Source of the DNA: Sphingomonas sp.
GTDB lineage: Bacteria > Pseudomonadota > Alphaproteobacteria > Sphingomonadales > Sphingomonadaceae
NCBI GenBank assembly: GCA_017304655.1
Contig: JAFKLY010000007.1
Location: 62,001-126,000, forward strand
Direction of reading: 5' to 3'
Length of the DNA stretch: 64,000 bases
Shown: positions 1 to 11,102 of the stretch, piece after piece
How the letters are laid out: every line of letters starts with the position of its first letter
Position numbering within the stretch: position 1 is the stretch's first letter
Made by a program: the position numbers and the translations under genes
Notes under the pieces: generated by a model
The model's database searches: none
What the model saw: only the letters and a program-made list of their open reading frames with translations
What the model was told of the DNA's origin: nothing

Positions 1-99
1 ACTGCCGCATTCGGGCCTGCCGATGCCGAAAAGCGGCTCCCATCGGCGCGCGCAATGCATTAGGGTTATGGGGCAGTCACGCGGAAAGGATCTCGCTCA

Positions 100-987
100 A
101 TGCGGCTCGACGACGAACAGGAAAGCAGCAATTACGAGATCCAGCGCGGTGGCGGCGGGATGGGCGGTTTCGGTGGCGGTGGCGGCGGCAACCTGATCGG
201 CATGCTACTACCCATGATCGGTAGCCGCTTCGGCTGCGGCGGCATCGTCATCGCGCTTGCCGTGCTCGCATTCCTGCAGTTTGGCGGCGGCCTGATGAGC
301 GGCGGCAGCCCGGTCACGCAGACCGAGCAAAGCGCGCCCGCCGGCGAGAAAGGCGATCTGACGCAAGTGCAGAGCTTCTCCCTCAAGGTACTCCACACCA
401 CGGAACGCGTTTGGGGTGACATCTTCCGCGAACATGGCCAGACCTATCAGCCGACCGTGCTCTCCTTCTATTCGCAGAGCGGCCGCTCGGGCTGCGGCGC
501 CGCGCAATCCGCCATGGGGCCTTTCTATTGCCCGCTCGACAAGAAGATCTATCTGGATACCGACTTCTTCAACGAACTGCGCCAGCGCTTCGGCGCGCCG
601 GGCGATTTCGCGCAGGCCTATGTGATCGCGCATGAGGTGGGCCACCACATTCAGGATCTCGAAGGCACGCTTGGCCAGGTCAATCAGGCGCAGCGCTCCG
701 CCGGCGAGGCGCAAGCCAATGCGATGCAGGTGAAGGTGGAGCTGCAGGCGGATTGCTACGCCGGCGTGTGGGGCAAGCGCACTGGCCTGATGGAGCCAGG
801 CGACATGGAGGAAGGGTTGCGCGCGGCGCAGGCGATCGGCGACGATACGCTTCAACGCGAGGCGGGCCAGCGCCCCATGCCGGACAGCTTTACGCACGGC
901 ACCAGCGAGCAGCGGATGGCATGGCTGCGGCGCGGCCTGGAAACCGGTGACCCGGCCTCCTGCGACACATTCAACGCACGCGACTGA
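100..987 (+). CDS. Neutral zinc metallopeptidase, YpfJ family
   Basis: A 295-residue protein with the zinc-binding HEVGHH motif near residue 177, the signature of the YpfJ/Zn_peptidase family (PF04228). The N-terminus is glycine-rich (residues 17-31). One hydrophobic segment follows (about residues 33-66), so the catalytic domain is probably held outside the cytoplasmic membrane. The start is supported by a purine-rich site (GGAAAGGA, 82-89). Substrates of this family are unknown. The gene stands alone: the next annotated gene downstream is on the other strand. Confidence 0.9.
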   Translation: MRLDDEQESSNYEIQRGGGGMGGFGGGGGGNLIGMLLPMIGSRFGCGGIVIALAVLAFLQFGGGLMSGGSPVTQTEQSAPAGEKGDLTQVQSFSLKVLHTTERVWGDIFREHGQTYQPTVLSFYSQSGRSGCGAAQSAMGPFYCPLDKKIYLDTDFFNELRQRFGAPGDFAQAYVIAHEVGHHIQDLEGTLGQVNQAQRSAGEAQANAMQVKVELQADCYAGVWGKRTGLMEPGDMEEGLRAAQAIGDDTLQREAGQRPMPDSFTHGTSEQRMAWLRRGLETGDPASCDTFNARD

Positions 988-1295
988 GCGCGAGGAACGG
1001 AACAGGCCGACAGACGCGAATCAGTGCGTACTGGCACCGGCTATGCATGCAAGAAAACTGGATGACGTTACGGAAAGAGCAGCGGATTGAGCCGAATTTC
1101 GGCCGTTCTGCGTAATTTTTTTCGCTGCGCCCTGTCGCTCCGAAGGCACACACAGGCCCGTTTGCGGTCGCGAGATAAATCCACAAAGCGTCCGGCGTTC
1201 CCGTTGGAAACATATTGGAAAAATTCTATTTCATTTAGATTCAATATGTTATTGGAAGGATACATATTTTGCACGGCAAAATAGGAATTTCGCAC
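988..1295. other. Intergenic stretch without a recognised gene
   Basis: No convincing coding region on either strand. Base composition drops sharply from about 1200 to 1330 (A+T-rich), typical of a promoter region. It leads into the candidate small RNA at 1327. Confidence 0.6.
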
Positions 1296-1323
1296 TTGCA
1301 GCAAAAAGCCGATATGCTATTTA
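1296..1323 (+). promoter_or_regulatory. Putative sigma-70-type promoter of candidate sRNA A
   Basis: TTGCAG at 1296-1301 and TATTTA at 1318-1323 are separated by 16 bases. This fits a housekeeping promoter whose start would fall just before the hairpin-terminator unit at 1327-1393. Inference from pattern and position only. Confidence 0.4.
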
Positions 1324-1326
1324 GAA

Positions 1327-1393
1327 GCTGCCTTTCAGGCATCCTCTCCTAAGACTCATAGGCCGGCCTTTTACGAGGTCGGCCTTTTTTTTT
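1327..1393 (+). ncRNA. Candidate small RNA A (about 65 nt)
   Basis: A short hairpin (TGCCT-TTC-AGGCA, 1329-1341) is followed by an unpaired pyrimidine stretch TCCTCTCCTAAGACTC, which could pair with Shine-Dalgarno sequences. A GC-rich hairpin then leads into nine T residues. No reading frame is present and a plausible promoter lies immediately upstream. The layout (5' stem, exposed anti-SD-like segment, intrinsic terminator) resembles alphaproteobacterial regulatory RNAs, but I do not recognise a named family. Confidence 0.45.
1361..1393 (+). terminator. Rho-independent terminator
   Basis: Stem GGCCGGCC (1361-1368) pairs with GGTCGGCC (1377-1384, one G-U) around the loop TTTTACGA and is followed by nine Ts. 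It is oriented for plus-strand transcripts and is too far (about 370 bases) from the metallopeptidase to be its obvious terminator. Confidence 0.85.
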
Positions 1394-1399
1394 GCGCAA

Positions 1400-1533
1400 A
1401 ATTGCATTAGCAGGGCCCGTCTCGTGCGCTTCTAAAAGATCTTTTGGAGAGGAGCCGCCGGTAAGACCGGCACGCGCACACAGACAATGCGGAGGATCGA
1501 GCGCCTAAAGGCTGCTCTCCTCCGCATTTTTAT
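1400..1533 (+). ncRNA. Candidate small RNA B
   Basis: A second plus-strand intrinsic terminator at 1486-1533 lies only about 100 bases after the first, with no reading frame between them, so a separate short transcript probably ends here. The segment GGAGAG (1446-1451) can pair with CTCTCC inside the terminator's 3' arm, giving an alternative fold that would compete with termination. The 5' end is not identifiable, so the start given is nominal. Confidence 0.35.
1486..1533 (+). terminator. Rho-independent terminator
   Basis: An 11-bp perfect stem AATGCGGAGGA (1486-1496) / TCCTCCGCATT (1518-1528) with a T-rich tail. It points toward the convergent PilZ gene. Only the plus-strand side has a T tract. 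Confidence 0.8.
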
Positions 1534-1576
1534 TTTCGGACGTCAGCGAACGGAACCCCCCTCGCCAGCCAGCGCG

Positions 1577-1972
1577 TCACAGGTTGAACTTGCCTGCGCG
1601 GGAGAGCTGCCTGAGGTAGGGCGGCAAATCATCGGCAGGCCCCACGTGCACCGGCTTGCGCGCCGCCTGAGGGTCGATCGGCCGATCGAAAACGAGACCG
1701 ATGCGATTGTCGCGCACCCAGCTGACGCGACCGCTGACCTCGCCAACGCCGCGCAGTTCCACACGCAGGCGGTCGCCCGCGCGAAAAGCGCTCTCGCAAT
1801 CCGCCATCAGGCCCTTTTCGGAGAGATTGCGCACGCGTGCCTTCCCGAGCGGCTTGCCCGTCTCGTCGGCGATGGTCGTCTGCAGAAAAAGGCTATCCCG
1901 CTTCGCCGCACGCCGGGATGCGCTGGCGTCGGGTTCGTCTTGCAGGATCGGCGTGGGTTCTGATTCTGCCAT
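1577..1972 (-). CDS. PilZ domain protein
   Basis: 131 residues, essentially a single PilZ domain. The c-di-GMP-binding signature is present: a basic RRAAKR segment (residues 20-25) followed by N-L-S-E-K-G (the D/NxSxxG element, about 48-53). Hence a probable cytoplasmic c-di-GMP receptor. A CHASE2-EAL phosphodiesterase elsewhere in the window (56838-59147) could act on the same second messenger. It is transcribed divergently from nothing obvious and lies just downstream of dksA on the same strand (about 50-base gap), so co-transcription is possible. Confidence 0.85.
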   Translation of the reverse strand: MAESEPTPILQDEPDASASRRAAKRDSLFLQTTIADETGKPLGKARVRNLSEKGLMADCESAFRAGDRLRVELRGVGEVSGRVSWVRDNRIGLVFDRPIDPQAARKPVHVGPADDLPPYLRQLSRAGKFNL

Positions 1973-2023
1973 GCGTGAGTGATCGCATGGTCATGGTTCA
2001 TAAAAGCTTAAAAATCTCGGCGC

Positions 2024-2491
2024 TTAGTCGTCGCGCGAAACCTTTTCCTGACGCTCGTGGCGCTCCTGCGCTTCCACCGTCATCGTCGCGATCGGCCGGG
2101 CTTCCAGCCGCCCCAGCGAGATGGGCTCGCCGGTCACTTCGCAATAGCCATATTCGCCCTCATCGATGCGGCGCAAAGCGGCGTCGATCTTGGAAATCAG
2201 CTTGCGCTGACGATCGCGTGTGCGCAGCTCGATCGACCAGTCAGTCTCGCTGGAAGCCCGGTCGTTCAGATCCGGTTCGCGCAGCGGCTCGCTCTGGAGG
2301 ACGGCAAGCGTGCCTTCCGCCTCGGCCAGGATCTGCTTTTTCCAGTCGAGAAGCCGGCGCCGGAAATATTCCAGCTGGAGCGGCCCCATGAACTCCTCGT
2401 CAGCCGAGGGTCGATAGCCTTCGGGCAGATCAATGCCCGAGCCATTGGAACCGGACCCGTTCTTATCAGACGAACCTGCAATGGAGGCCAT
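2024..2491 (-). CDS. dksA: RNA polymerase-binding transcription factor DksA
   Basis: 155 residues. The coiled-coil region and C-terminal EYGYCEVTGEPI...RLEARPIA...QERHE element identify DksA, which acts through the RNA polymerase secondary channel with ppGpp in the stringent response. Only one of the four zinc-finger cysteines is kept (YGYC); the others are Thr or hydrophobic residues. This is usual for alphaproteobacterial DksA. The ATG at 2491 is preferred over an in-frame TTG one codon upstream. Confidence 0.93.
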   Translation of the reverse strand: MASIAGSSDKNGSGSNGSGIDLPEGYRPSADEEFMGPLQLEYFRRRLLDWKKQILAEAEGTLAVLQSEPLREPDLNDRASSETDWSIELRTRDRQRKLISKIDAALRRIDEGEYGYCEVTGEPISLGRLEARPIATMTVEAQERHERQEKVSRDD

Positions 2492-4436
<1,945 letters not shown>

Positions 4437-4517
4437 GACAGACCGCCATCGCCGGTCGTGTCGCACGCGGTCGAGGGACGAACGGCGATGTTTCGCGCCA
4501 GTAACAAGGACTGATCC

Positions 4518-5288
4518 ATGCGCATCCTGCTCACCAATGACGATGGCGTCCACGCGCCCGGGCTGAAGGTGCTGGAGCGGATCGCCCGCACACTTTCGGA
4601 CGATATCTGGATCGTCGCGCCGATGGAGGAGCAATCCGGCGCGGGCCACAGCCTCACCCTCTCCCGCCCGCTGCGCCTGCGCCAGCATGGCGAGAAGCAC
4701 TACAGCGTCTCGGGCACGCCCACCGATTCGGTGATGATGGCAATCGGCCATCTGATGAAGGACCAGCGGCCCGATCTGGTGCTCTCCGGCGTCAATCGCG
4801 GCGCCAATCTGGGCGAGGACGTGACCTATTCCGGCACCGTCTCCGCCGCGATGGAAGGCGCGATCTCAGGCGTGCGCGCCATCGCGCTCAGCCAGGTCTA
4901 TGCGCGCGAGGGGCAAGGCGACACCATTCCCTTCGAGGCAGCGGAAGTGTGGGGCGAGCGGGTCGTGCGCGCCCTGCTCGCGCAGCCGGCGATGGCCAAG
5001 ACGCTCATCAACGTGAACTTCCCCGCCCTGCCAGCGAGCGCCATCAAGGGCATCAAGGTCGCGCGACAGGGCTTTTACGATATCGACCGCACCCGCATCG
5101 TGCAGGGCACCGATCCGCGTGGGTACGACTATTTCTGGTTCGGGCTGCACCACAGCGATTCTGCCCCGGCGGGCAGCGATCTTGCGGCCGTGGCCGACGG
5201 CTATGTCTCGGTCACCCCGCTCCACTTCGACCTGACGCATTACGAGCTGCTGGCAACGCTCGACGCTGCCTTCGAGGAGCAGGGCTAA
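4518..5288 (+). CDS. surE: 5'/3'-nucleotidase SurE
   Basis: 256 residues, close to the family norm. It begins MRILLTNDDGVHAPG, which carries the metal-binding Asp-Asp pair of SurE. Further conserved elements are GTPTDSV and SGVNRGANLGEDVTYSGTV. A cytoplasmic nucleoside-monophosphate phosphatase linked to stationary-phase survival. It follows serS by about 80 bases and is probably in the same transcription unit. Confidence 0.96.
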   Translation: MRILLTNDDGVHAPGLKVLERIARTLSDDIWIVAPMEEQSGAGHSLTLSRPLRLRQHGEKHYSVSGTPTDSVMMAIGHLMKDQRPDLVLSGVNRGANLGEDVTYSGTVSAAMEGAISGVRAIALSQVYAREGQGDTIPFEAAEVWGERVVRALLAQPAMAKTLINVNFPALPASAIKGIKVARQGFYDIDRTRIVQGTDPRGYDYFWFGLHHSDSAPAGSDLAAVADGYVSVTPLHFDLTHYELLATLDAAFEEQG

Positions 5289-5350
5289 CCCCTCTCCTCC
5301 GCACGCGCCGCGCGCTTGTCTCGCCCTCCCCGCGCTGGCACAGAGGGGCG

Positions 5351-6382
5351 ATGTTCCAACGCGACGATCCGCGCGCGCCCATGCACGCCTTCCTGCGCCG
5401 TCGCGCTGCGCTGCCGGTCTGGGCGGATATTGCCTGGCGCGTCGGGCTGATCATCGCGCTCATCACGGCCGTGCTCGTGGTCCACTGGATCGAGCGGGAT
5501 GGCCTGAAGGACAATCTGGACGGACACATCAGCTTCATCGACGTGCTCTATTTCACCACCGTCACGGTGACGACCGTCGGCTATGGCGACATCGTGCCGG
5601 TGAGCGACGCGACGCGGCTGTTCGAGACCTTCTTCGTCACGCCGATCCGCATCTTCGTCTGGCTCGTCTTTCTGGGCACGGCCTATCATTTCGTCTTCCG
5701 CAACATTTGGCACAGGTGGCGCATGTCCCGCATCCAGAAGGCCCTTACCGGGCACATCATCGTCGCTGGCTTCGGCACCAGCGGATCGGAAGCGGTGCGG
5801 GAGCTGATGGCGCGTGGCGTCGATCCAGCCCGGATCGTGGTGATCGACGGCAGCGAGGCCTCGCTCGCGCTGGCCGAGGCCAAGGGCTGCAACGTGCTGA
5901 ATGGCGATGCGACGCGCGACGAGATCCTCAATGACGTGCGCATTGCCCGCGCCGACGCCATGATCGTCTCGGCGGGGCGCGACGACACCTCGATCCTCAT
6001 CACCCTGACGGCGCGGCATCTGGCGCCCGAATTGCCGATCAGCACGGTGGTGCGCGCCACGGACAATGAAGTGCTGGCGCGGCAGGCGGGCGCGACGACC
6101 GTCATCAATCCGGCGAGCTTTGCCGGGCTGCTGCTCGCCGGCTCGTGCCAGGGCTCCCACCTCGCCGACTATATCGCCGATCTCGCTGCGACCGGCGGCC
6201 GGGTGAGACTGCGCGAGCGGCCGGTTGCGGCGGCAGAGATCGGCCAGCCGCTGCATGCCGTGACGCCGGGCCTTGCCGTGCGCATCTATCGCGCAGGCAA
6301 GCCGGTGGGCTATTGGGAGGCGGGCGCACAGGCGCTGCAGGCAGGCGATACGATCATCGAGATCGTCCCCGGCGACAAGTGA
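5351..6382 (+). CDS. Two-TM potassium channel with RCK/TrkA-N domain
   Basis: 343 residues from the ATG at 5351; the frame is open upstream, but that sequence overlaps surE. Two membrane helices (about residues 25-45 and 85-110) flank a pore loop with the selectivity filter TVGYGD. A cytoplasmic NAD-binding RCK domain follows, with the Rossmann glycine motif VAGFGTSGSEA, and then a C-terminal TrkA-C-like part. Predicted ligand-gated K+ channel of the MthK/Kch type. Confidence 0.92.
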   Translation: MFQRDDPRAPMHAFLRRRAALPVWADIAWRVGLIIALITAVLVVHWIERDGLKDNLDGHISFIDVLYFTTVTVTTVGYGDIVPVSDATRLFETFFVTPIRIFVWLVFLGTAYHFVFRNIWHRWRMSRIQKALTGHIIVAGFGTSGSEAVRELMARGVDPARIVVIDGSEASLALAEAKGCNVLNGDATRDEILNDVRIARADAMIVSAGRDDTSILITLTARHLAPELPISTVVRATDNEVLARQAGATTVINPASFAGLLLAGSCQGSHLADYIADLAATGGRVRLRERPVAAAEIGQPLHAVTPGLAVRIYRAGKPVGYWEAGAQALQAGDTIIEIVPGDK

Positions 6383-6452
6383 CGCAGCGCCCATCCATGC
6401 GCGGCCTGCTCCCCCAACCACGCGACTCGCATTTTGGCGCGGGCACGCCTAA

Positions 6453-7829
6453 ATGGCGCCGATCATGGCATTGAAAATCCCCGAAGCGCCCAAGGTGGGC
6501 ATGGTCTCGCTCGGTTGCCCCAAGGCACTGGTCGATTCAGAGCGCATCCTCACCAAGCTGCGCAGCGACGGCTATGCGCTTTCGCCCGATTATGAAGGCG
6601 CGGACGTGGTGCTGGTCAACACCTGCGGCTTCCTCGACAGCGCCAAGGAAGAAAGCCTGGAAGCGATTGGCGAGGCGATTGCCGAAAATGGCCGGGTGAT
6701 CGTCACCGGCTGCATGGGCAATGAGGCCGAGCTGATCCGCGCCCGCTTCCCCCAGGTGCTCGCCGTCACCGGCGCGCATCAATATGAGGCCGTGGTCTCG
6801 GCCGTGCATGAGGCCGCGCCGCCCGTGCCCAATGCCTATGTCGATCTGGTGCCCGAGGGGGGCCTGAAGCTAACCCCCCGGCACTACAGCTATGTGAAGA
6901 TCAGCGAGGGCTGCAACCATAGCTGCGCCTTCTGCATCATCCCGGATTTGCGCGGGAAGCTGGTCAGCCGCCGCATCGACGCGGTGCTGCGCGAGGCGGA
7001 AAAGCTGGTCCATGCCGGCACGAAAGAGCTGCTCATCATCAGCCAGGACACGTCAGCCTATGGCGTGGATGTGCGGCATGAGGAGCGCAGCTGGCATGGC
7101 GAGACGATCCGCACGCACATGACCGACCTCGCCCGCGCGCTGGGCCAGTTGCGCACGCCGCAGGGCGAGCAGCCCTGGGTGCGGCTGCATTATGTCTATC
7201 CCTATCCGCATGTCGACGCGGTGATCCCGCTCATGGCAGAAGGCCTGTTGACGCCGTATCTGGACATCCCCTTCCAGCACGCCGCGCCCAATGTGCTCAA
7301 GGCCATGAAGCGCCCGGCCAACGAGGCCAAGGTGCTGGAGCGTCTGCGCGACTGGCGGCGCATCTGCCCGGACATCTCCATCCGCTCATCCTTCGTCGTC
7401 GGCTTCCCCGGCGAGACGGAAGCGGATTTCCAGTATCTGCTCGACTGGCTGGACGAAGCCCAGCTCGACCGCGTGGGCGCCTTCCGCTTCGAGCCGGTCG
7501 AGGGCGCGCAGGCCAATGCCCTGCCCGATCCCGTGCCCGATGAGGTGAAGGAAGAGCGCTTCCAGCGGATCATGGCGAAGTGCGCCGAGATCAGCGCCGC
7601 CAAGCTGGCCGCCAAGATCGGCCGTACGCTCCCCGTCATCATCGACGAGGTGGGCGAGCCGGACGAGGACGGCAGCGTGGGCGCGACCGCGCGCAGCCAG
7701 GCGGACGCGCCGGAGATCGACGGCAATGTGTTCCTGCGCGATGTCGATCCGGCACTGACGCCCGGCACGATCCTGGACGCGGTGATCGAGGATGCCGACG
7801 AGCACGACCTGTTCGGCGTGCCCGCCTGA
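6453..7829 (+). CDS. rimO: Ribosomal protein uS12 methylthiotransferase RimO
   Basis: 458 residues with the MTTase architecture: an N-terminal UPF0004 domain with cysteines in [17 protein letters not shown] and TGCMGNE; the radical-SAM CxxxCxxC motif (CNHSCAFC, about residue 150); and a C-terminal TRAM domain. It attaches a methylthio group to an aspartate of ribosomal protein S12. A second in-frame ATG at 6465 is an alternative start. The gene ends 10 bases from a convergent lipoprotein gene. Confidence 0.96.
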   Translation: MAPIMALKIPEAPKVGMVSLGCPKALVDSERILTKLRSDGYALSPDYEGADVVLVNTCGFLDSAKEESLEAIGEAIAENGRVIVTGCMGNEAELIRARFPQVLAVTGAHQYEAVVSAVHEAAPPVPNAYVDLVPEGGLKLTPRHYSYVKISEGCNHSCAFCIIPDLRGKLVSRRIDAVLREAEKLVHAGTKELLIISQDTSAYGVDVRHEERSWHGETIRTHMTDLARALGQLRTPQGEQPWVRLHYVYPYPHVDAVIPLMAEGLLTPYLDIPFQHAAPNVLKAMKRPANEAKVLERLRDWRRICPDISIRSSFVVGFPGETEADFQYLLDWLDEAQLDRVGAFRFEPVEGAQANALPDPVPDEVKEERFQRIMAKCAEISAAKLAAKIGRTLPVIIDEVGEPDEDGSVGATARSQADAPEIDGNVFLRDVDPALTPGTILDAVIEDADEHDLFGVPA

Positions 7830-7843
7830 GCGCAAGGCTCAGG
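7825..7843. terminator. Small hairpin between convergent genes
   Basis: CCTGAGC, loop GCAAG, GCTCAGG. It spans the rimO stop and lies just past the end of the opposing gene. No T tract, so a terminator role is only suggested by position. Confidence 0.4.
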
Positions 7844-8678
7844 ACGCGCCGAAACTCGCCTTGTAGGCCGGCTTCACCGCCTTGAGCACGGCCGCCGTCA
7901 CTGGCAGGTCGATCTCGTAGATGCCCTCCACATAAGGCCCAGCTTCATAGGGCATGATGACGAAGCGGATCGTGTCGAGCGTCTTGCCGCCCTTGGAGAC
8001 CGGCAGGATGATCTGCTTGGCCGGATCGACACATTGCACGAATTCGGGGAGCTGATTGGCGTCCTTGGGGTCGACGGGCTCGCCGCGCCGCTCGCTCCGC
8101 TCGGCATTCAGCGCCTTGCAGAAGCGCGGCTTGAGCGTTTCCGTCAGCGCCGGCAGATCGAACAGGTCGCTCGTGCCCAGCCGCTTCTTCGCCGCCTTGT
8201 CCCAGAACAGCACCGTCACAATCGGCATGCCATGCGCGCCGCCGGTGTAGCTGTAGCCATCGCTCTGCATGACCAGCAGCGCCGGCAGGTCAGCCTCGAC
8301 ATGCCATGCCTCGCTGTAGCTGTAGCCATGGAATTCATAACCATTTTGCTGCGCGGAGGCCTGCTCGCTTTTGCCGCCTTCCTCAGTCTGCTTGCGCAAA
8401 CTCGCCGCATTGCCGCGCAGCCAGGCATCGAGATCGGGAATGCCCGCTGCCTCGCTCGGCCACGCATAGTCGAACTCGACCTTGCCGGCCTTGACGCTGA
8501 TGGACGCATTCTCGGCCGGCGCGGGCGGTTCGCTCGCGTTCTCGGCCGGCTGCGCCGCATTGACCGGAGCCATGGCATTGGCGGCATTGCCCGGCGCGGA
8601 TGGCGCCCCACCGCTACAGGCGGCGAGCAGCAACGGCGCAAGGAAGCAGATGGGAGCAAGGGAAGAAACGGCGCGCAT
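7839..8678 (-). CDS. Lipoprotein with DUF3298/DUF4163-like domain
   Basis: 279 residues from the ATG at 8678, chosen because it places a standard lipoprotein signal (MRAVSSLAPICFLAPLLLAAC) at the N-terminus; the frame extends 15 codons further. An Ala/Pro/Asn-rich spacer follows the lipid-anchored Cys. The rest resembles the PdaC/RsiV-type extracellular domain (DUF4163 then DUF3298), including a Y-T-G-G-A-H-G element. Function unknown; predicted periplasmic and membrane-anchored. Confidence 0.82.
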   Translation of the reverse strand: MRAVSSLAPICFLAPLLLAACSGGAPSAPGNAANAMAPVNAAQPAENASEPPAPAENASISVKAGKVEFDYAWPSEAAGIPDLDAWLRGNAASLRKQTEEGGKSEQASAQQNGYEFHGYSYSEAWHVEADLPALLVMQSDGYSYTGGAHGMPIVTVLFWDKAAKKRLGTSDLFDLPALTETLKPRFCKALNAERSERRGEPVDPKDANQLPEFVQCVDPAKQIILPVSKGGKTLDTIRFVIMPYEAGPYVEGIYEIDLPVTAAVLKAVKPAYKASFGAS

Positions 8679-8764
8679 GAATCGCTCTCTCCACAACAGA
8701 ATGCCTGACCCTAGCGCAGCCACGGCGGCTTGCCGAGCGCCGATGCGCCGACTAAGCCGGTCGC

Positions 8765-10156
8765 ATGACGGACCCAGCCGATCTCGTGCGCCCCGACGCG
8801 GGGCAGAGTGCTCACCTCATCCATGTGATTGATCCGAAAGGCTATGAGGCCTGGCTGGCCGATCAGCCGGACCGGCACCGCTCCGCGCTGGTCGCGCAGG
8901 GCTTCAAGCCCACCGGCTATTCCTATGCGATCCTTCCCGGCGAGAAGGCGGATGACTGGTCCGTCGTCACCTGCGTCGCCAATGTCGCCTCCTTCTCGAG
9001 CTGGTGCCTCGCCAAGCTGGCGGAGGTGCTGCCGGAGGGGCACTATCGCCTCGCCGCCGGCGATCCCGGCCCGGCGGTCCTGGGCTGGATGACCGCGCAA
9101 TATCGCTTCGAGCGCTACAAGGAAAAGAAGAGCGACAAGGGTCCCCGCGTCCTGCTGACCTCGCAGCCCGGCACCATCGACCGCACCGCCGCGCTGGCCC
9201 GCGCGACCGCGCTGGTGCGCGACATGGTCAATGTGCCCACGGCGGACATGGGGCCGGAGCAGGTCGAGGCGCAGGCGCAGATCGTCGCCAATCGCCATGG
9301 CGCGACGATGACGGTGACGCGCGGCGATGCGCTCGAATCCGGTTATCCCATGATCCACGCCGTCGGCCGCGCGGCAGACCGGGCCAATGCACCTCGCCTC
9401 ATCGAATTGGTCTGGGGCCGGGAGGATCATCCCCGCGTGGCGCTGGTCGGCAAGGGCGTGACCTTCGACAGCGGCGGGCTGGACATCAAGCCGGCCGCCG
9501 GCATGCGCCTGATGAAGAAGGACATGGGCGGCGCGGCGCACGCGCTGGCACTGGCCGATCTGGTGATGGGTGCCAATCTGCCAGTGCGGCTGCACCTGCT
9601 GCTGCCCACGGTGGAAAATGCCATCAGCGGCAATGCCTTCCGCCCCGGCGACGTGCTGCGCAGCCGCAAGGGCCTGACCGTCGAGATCGGCAATACGGAT
9701 GCGGAAGGGCGCCTGATCCTGGGCGACGCGCTGGCCCGTGCGGGTGAGGACGCGCCGGAACTGATCATCGATTATGCGACGCTCACCGGCGCCGCCCGCG
9801 TCGCGCTGGGTCCCGATCTGCCCGCGATGTTCGTCAATGACGATGCGCTCGCGACCGAGCTGCTCGACCATGGCAAGCGCGGCGACGATGCCGTCTGGCG
9901 CCTGCCGCTCTGGGAGCCGTACAAGGACCTCTTCAAGAGCGACATTGCCGATCTCTCCAACAGCGGCGAGAGCGGCTTTGCCGGTGCCATCACCGCTGCG
10001 CTGTTCCTCCAGCATTTCGTGCCGGCGAAGACGCCCTGGGTGCATTTCGACACCTTCGCCTGGCGCCCGACGGCCAAGCCGGGCCGTCCCAAAGGGGGCG
10101 AGGCTTATGGCCTGCGCGCCGCCTTCGCGCTGTTGCAGGCACGCTACGCCCGCTAG
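8765..10156 (+). CDS. M17 leucyl aminopeptidase family protein
   Basis: 463 residues. The catalytic half has the M17 metal and active-site motifs: VGKGVTFDSGGLDIKP, MKKDMGGAAHAL and the family signature NTDAEGRL (about residues 315-322). The N-terminal half is the divergent domain seen in PepB-like members. A cytoplasmic metallo-aminopeptidase. It is followed 55 bases later by an NlpC/P60 gene, a pairing common in alphaproteobacteria and consistent with peptidoglycan peptide turnover. Confidence 0.93.
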   Translation: MTDPADLVRPDAGQSAHLIHVIDPKGYEAWLADQPDRHRSALVAQGFKPTGYSYAILPGEKADDWSVVTCVANVASFSSWCLAKLAEVLPEGHYRLAAGDPGPAVLGWMTAQYRFERYKEKKSDKGPRVLLTSQPGTIDRTAALARATALVRDMVNVPTADMGPEQVEAQAQIVANRHGATMTVTRGDALESGYPMIHAVGRAADRANAPRLIELVWGREDHPRVALVGKGVTFDSGGLDIKPAAGMRLMKKDMGGAAHALALADLVMGANLPVRLHLLLPTVENAISGNAFRPGDVLRSRKGLTVEIGNTDAEGRLILGDALARAGEDAPELIIDYATLTGAARVALGPDLPAMFVNDDALATELLDHGKRGDDAVWRLPLWEPYKDLFKSDIADLSNSGESGFAGAITAALFLQHFVPAKTPWVHFDTFAWRPTAKPGRPKGGEAYGLRAAFALLQARYAR

Positions 10157-10211
10157 GCGCAAGGACCGCCGACCCTTGACCTGTTAACCCCTTTTGGCGC
10201 AGGGGGCGGCG

Positions 10212-11102
10212 ATGCACGGCATCGCGACAACCCCTCATGAGCGCACGCGCGTCCGGCTGGATGGTCCATCCCGTCGCTATGACGCGCGCGTGAGCGCAAT
10301 CCGGCCGGACCTCGCCGATGTCGCCCTGGCCGATCTCTATTTCGCGCCGCATTATGCCGCGCCTGTCGCGCGGCGCTGCGTTGTGCCGTCTGTAATGGTG
10401 CGCAGTGCGCCGAATGCGGCGGCTGGCGCCGTGACCGAACTGCTGCACGGCGAAGCTTTCCACATGCTCGATGCGCGCGGCGGCTGGGCCTGGGGCTATT
10501 GCGGGCATGATCATTATGTCGGCTATCTGCCGGTCGATACGCTGGCCGATCCGGTCGCGCAGAGCCACGTCACGCGGGCGCTCGCGCCGGTCTTCGCGAC
10601 GGCCGACATCAAGTCGCCGGTGCTCGAACTGCTCCCTGCCGGCGCCCGGCTGGCCGGCACGGAGGAAGGTGACTTCCTCGCCACGGACGGCGGCTTCGTC
10701 CACCTGCGCCATGTCCGCGCGATCGACGCGGTCGAAAGCGATTGGGTCGCGGTGGCGGAACGCTACCTCGGCGCGCCCTATGTCTGGGGTGGCCGGGGCC
10801 TTGGCGTCGACTGCTCGGGGCTGGTGCAGATGGCGCTGGCCGCCTGCGGCATCGCCGCGCCGCGCGACACCGACCAGCAAGCCGAAGCCATTGGCGAAGC
10901 GCTGGGCGACAATGCCGCGCTCCGACGAGGCGACATCCTCTTCTTCCCCGGTCATGTGGGGCTGATGGTGGATGGCGAGCGCCTGATCCATGCAAATGCC
11001 CACGCGATGGCCGTGACCATCGAGCCGCTGGCCGACGTTGTCGCCCGGCTCCGCGACACGCATGAGCAGCCGGTGACTGGCCGGCGCAGGATCACGACAT
11101 GA
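10212..11102 (+). CDS. NlpC/P60 family cysteine endopeptidase
   Basis: 296 residues from the ATG at 10212 (a TTG six codons upstream is possible). The N-terminal half has SH3-like segments. The C-terminal domain carries the C40 triad: Cys in VDCSGLVQ, His in GHVGLM and a following polar residue near HANAHA. It probably cleaves peptidoglycan stem peptides. No classical signal peptide is visible. The stop codon overlaps the argC start (ATGA). Confidence 0.9.
   Translation: MHGIATTPHERTRVRLDGPSRRYDARVSAIRPDLADVALADLYFAPHYAAPVARRCVVPSVMVRSAPNAAAGAVTELLHGEAFHMLDARGGWAWGYCGHDHYVGYLPVDTLADPVAQSHVTRALAPVFATADIKSPVLELLPAGARLAGTEEGDFLATDGGFVHLRHVRAIDAVESDWVAVAERYLGAPYVWGGRGLGVDCSGLVQMALAACGIAAPRDTDQQAEAIGEALGDNAALRRGDILFFPGHVGLMVDGERLIHANAHAMAVTIEPLADVVARLRDTHEQPVTGRRRITT

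Noticed and set aside
2443..2465. GGAAC followed by CGTT inside dksA
   Set aside because: Spacing is only 6 bases and it lies within coding sequence, so it is not an EcfG promoter.
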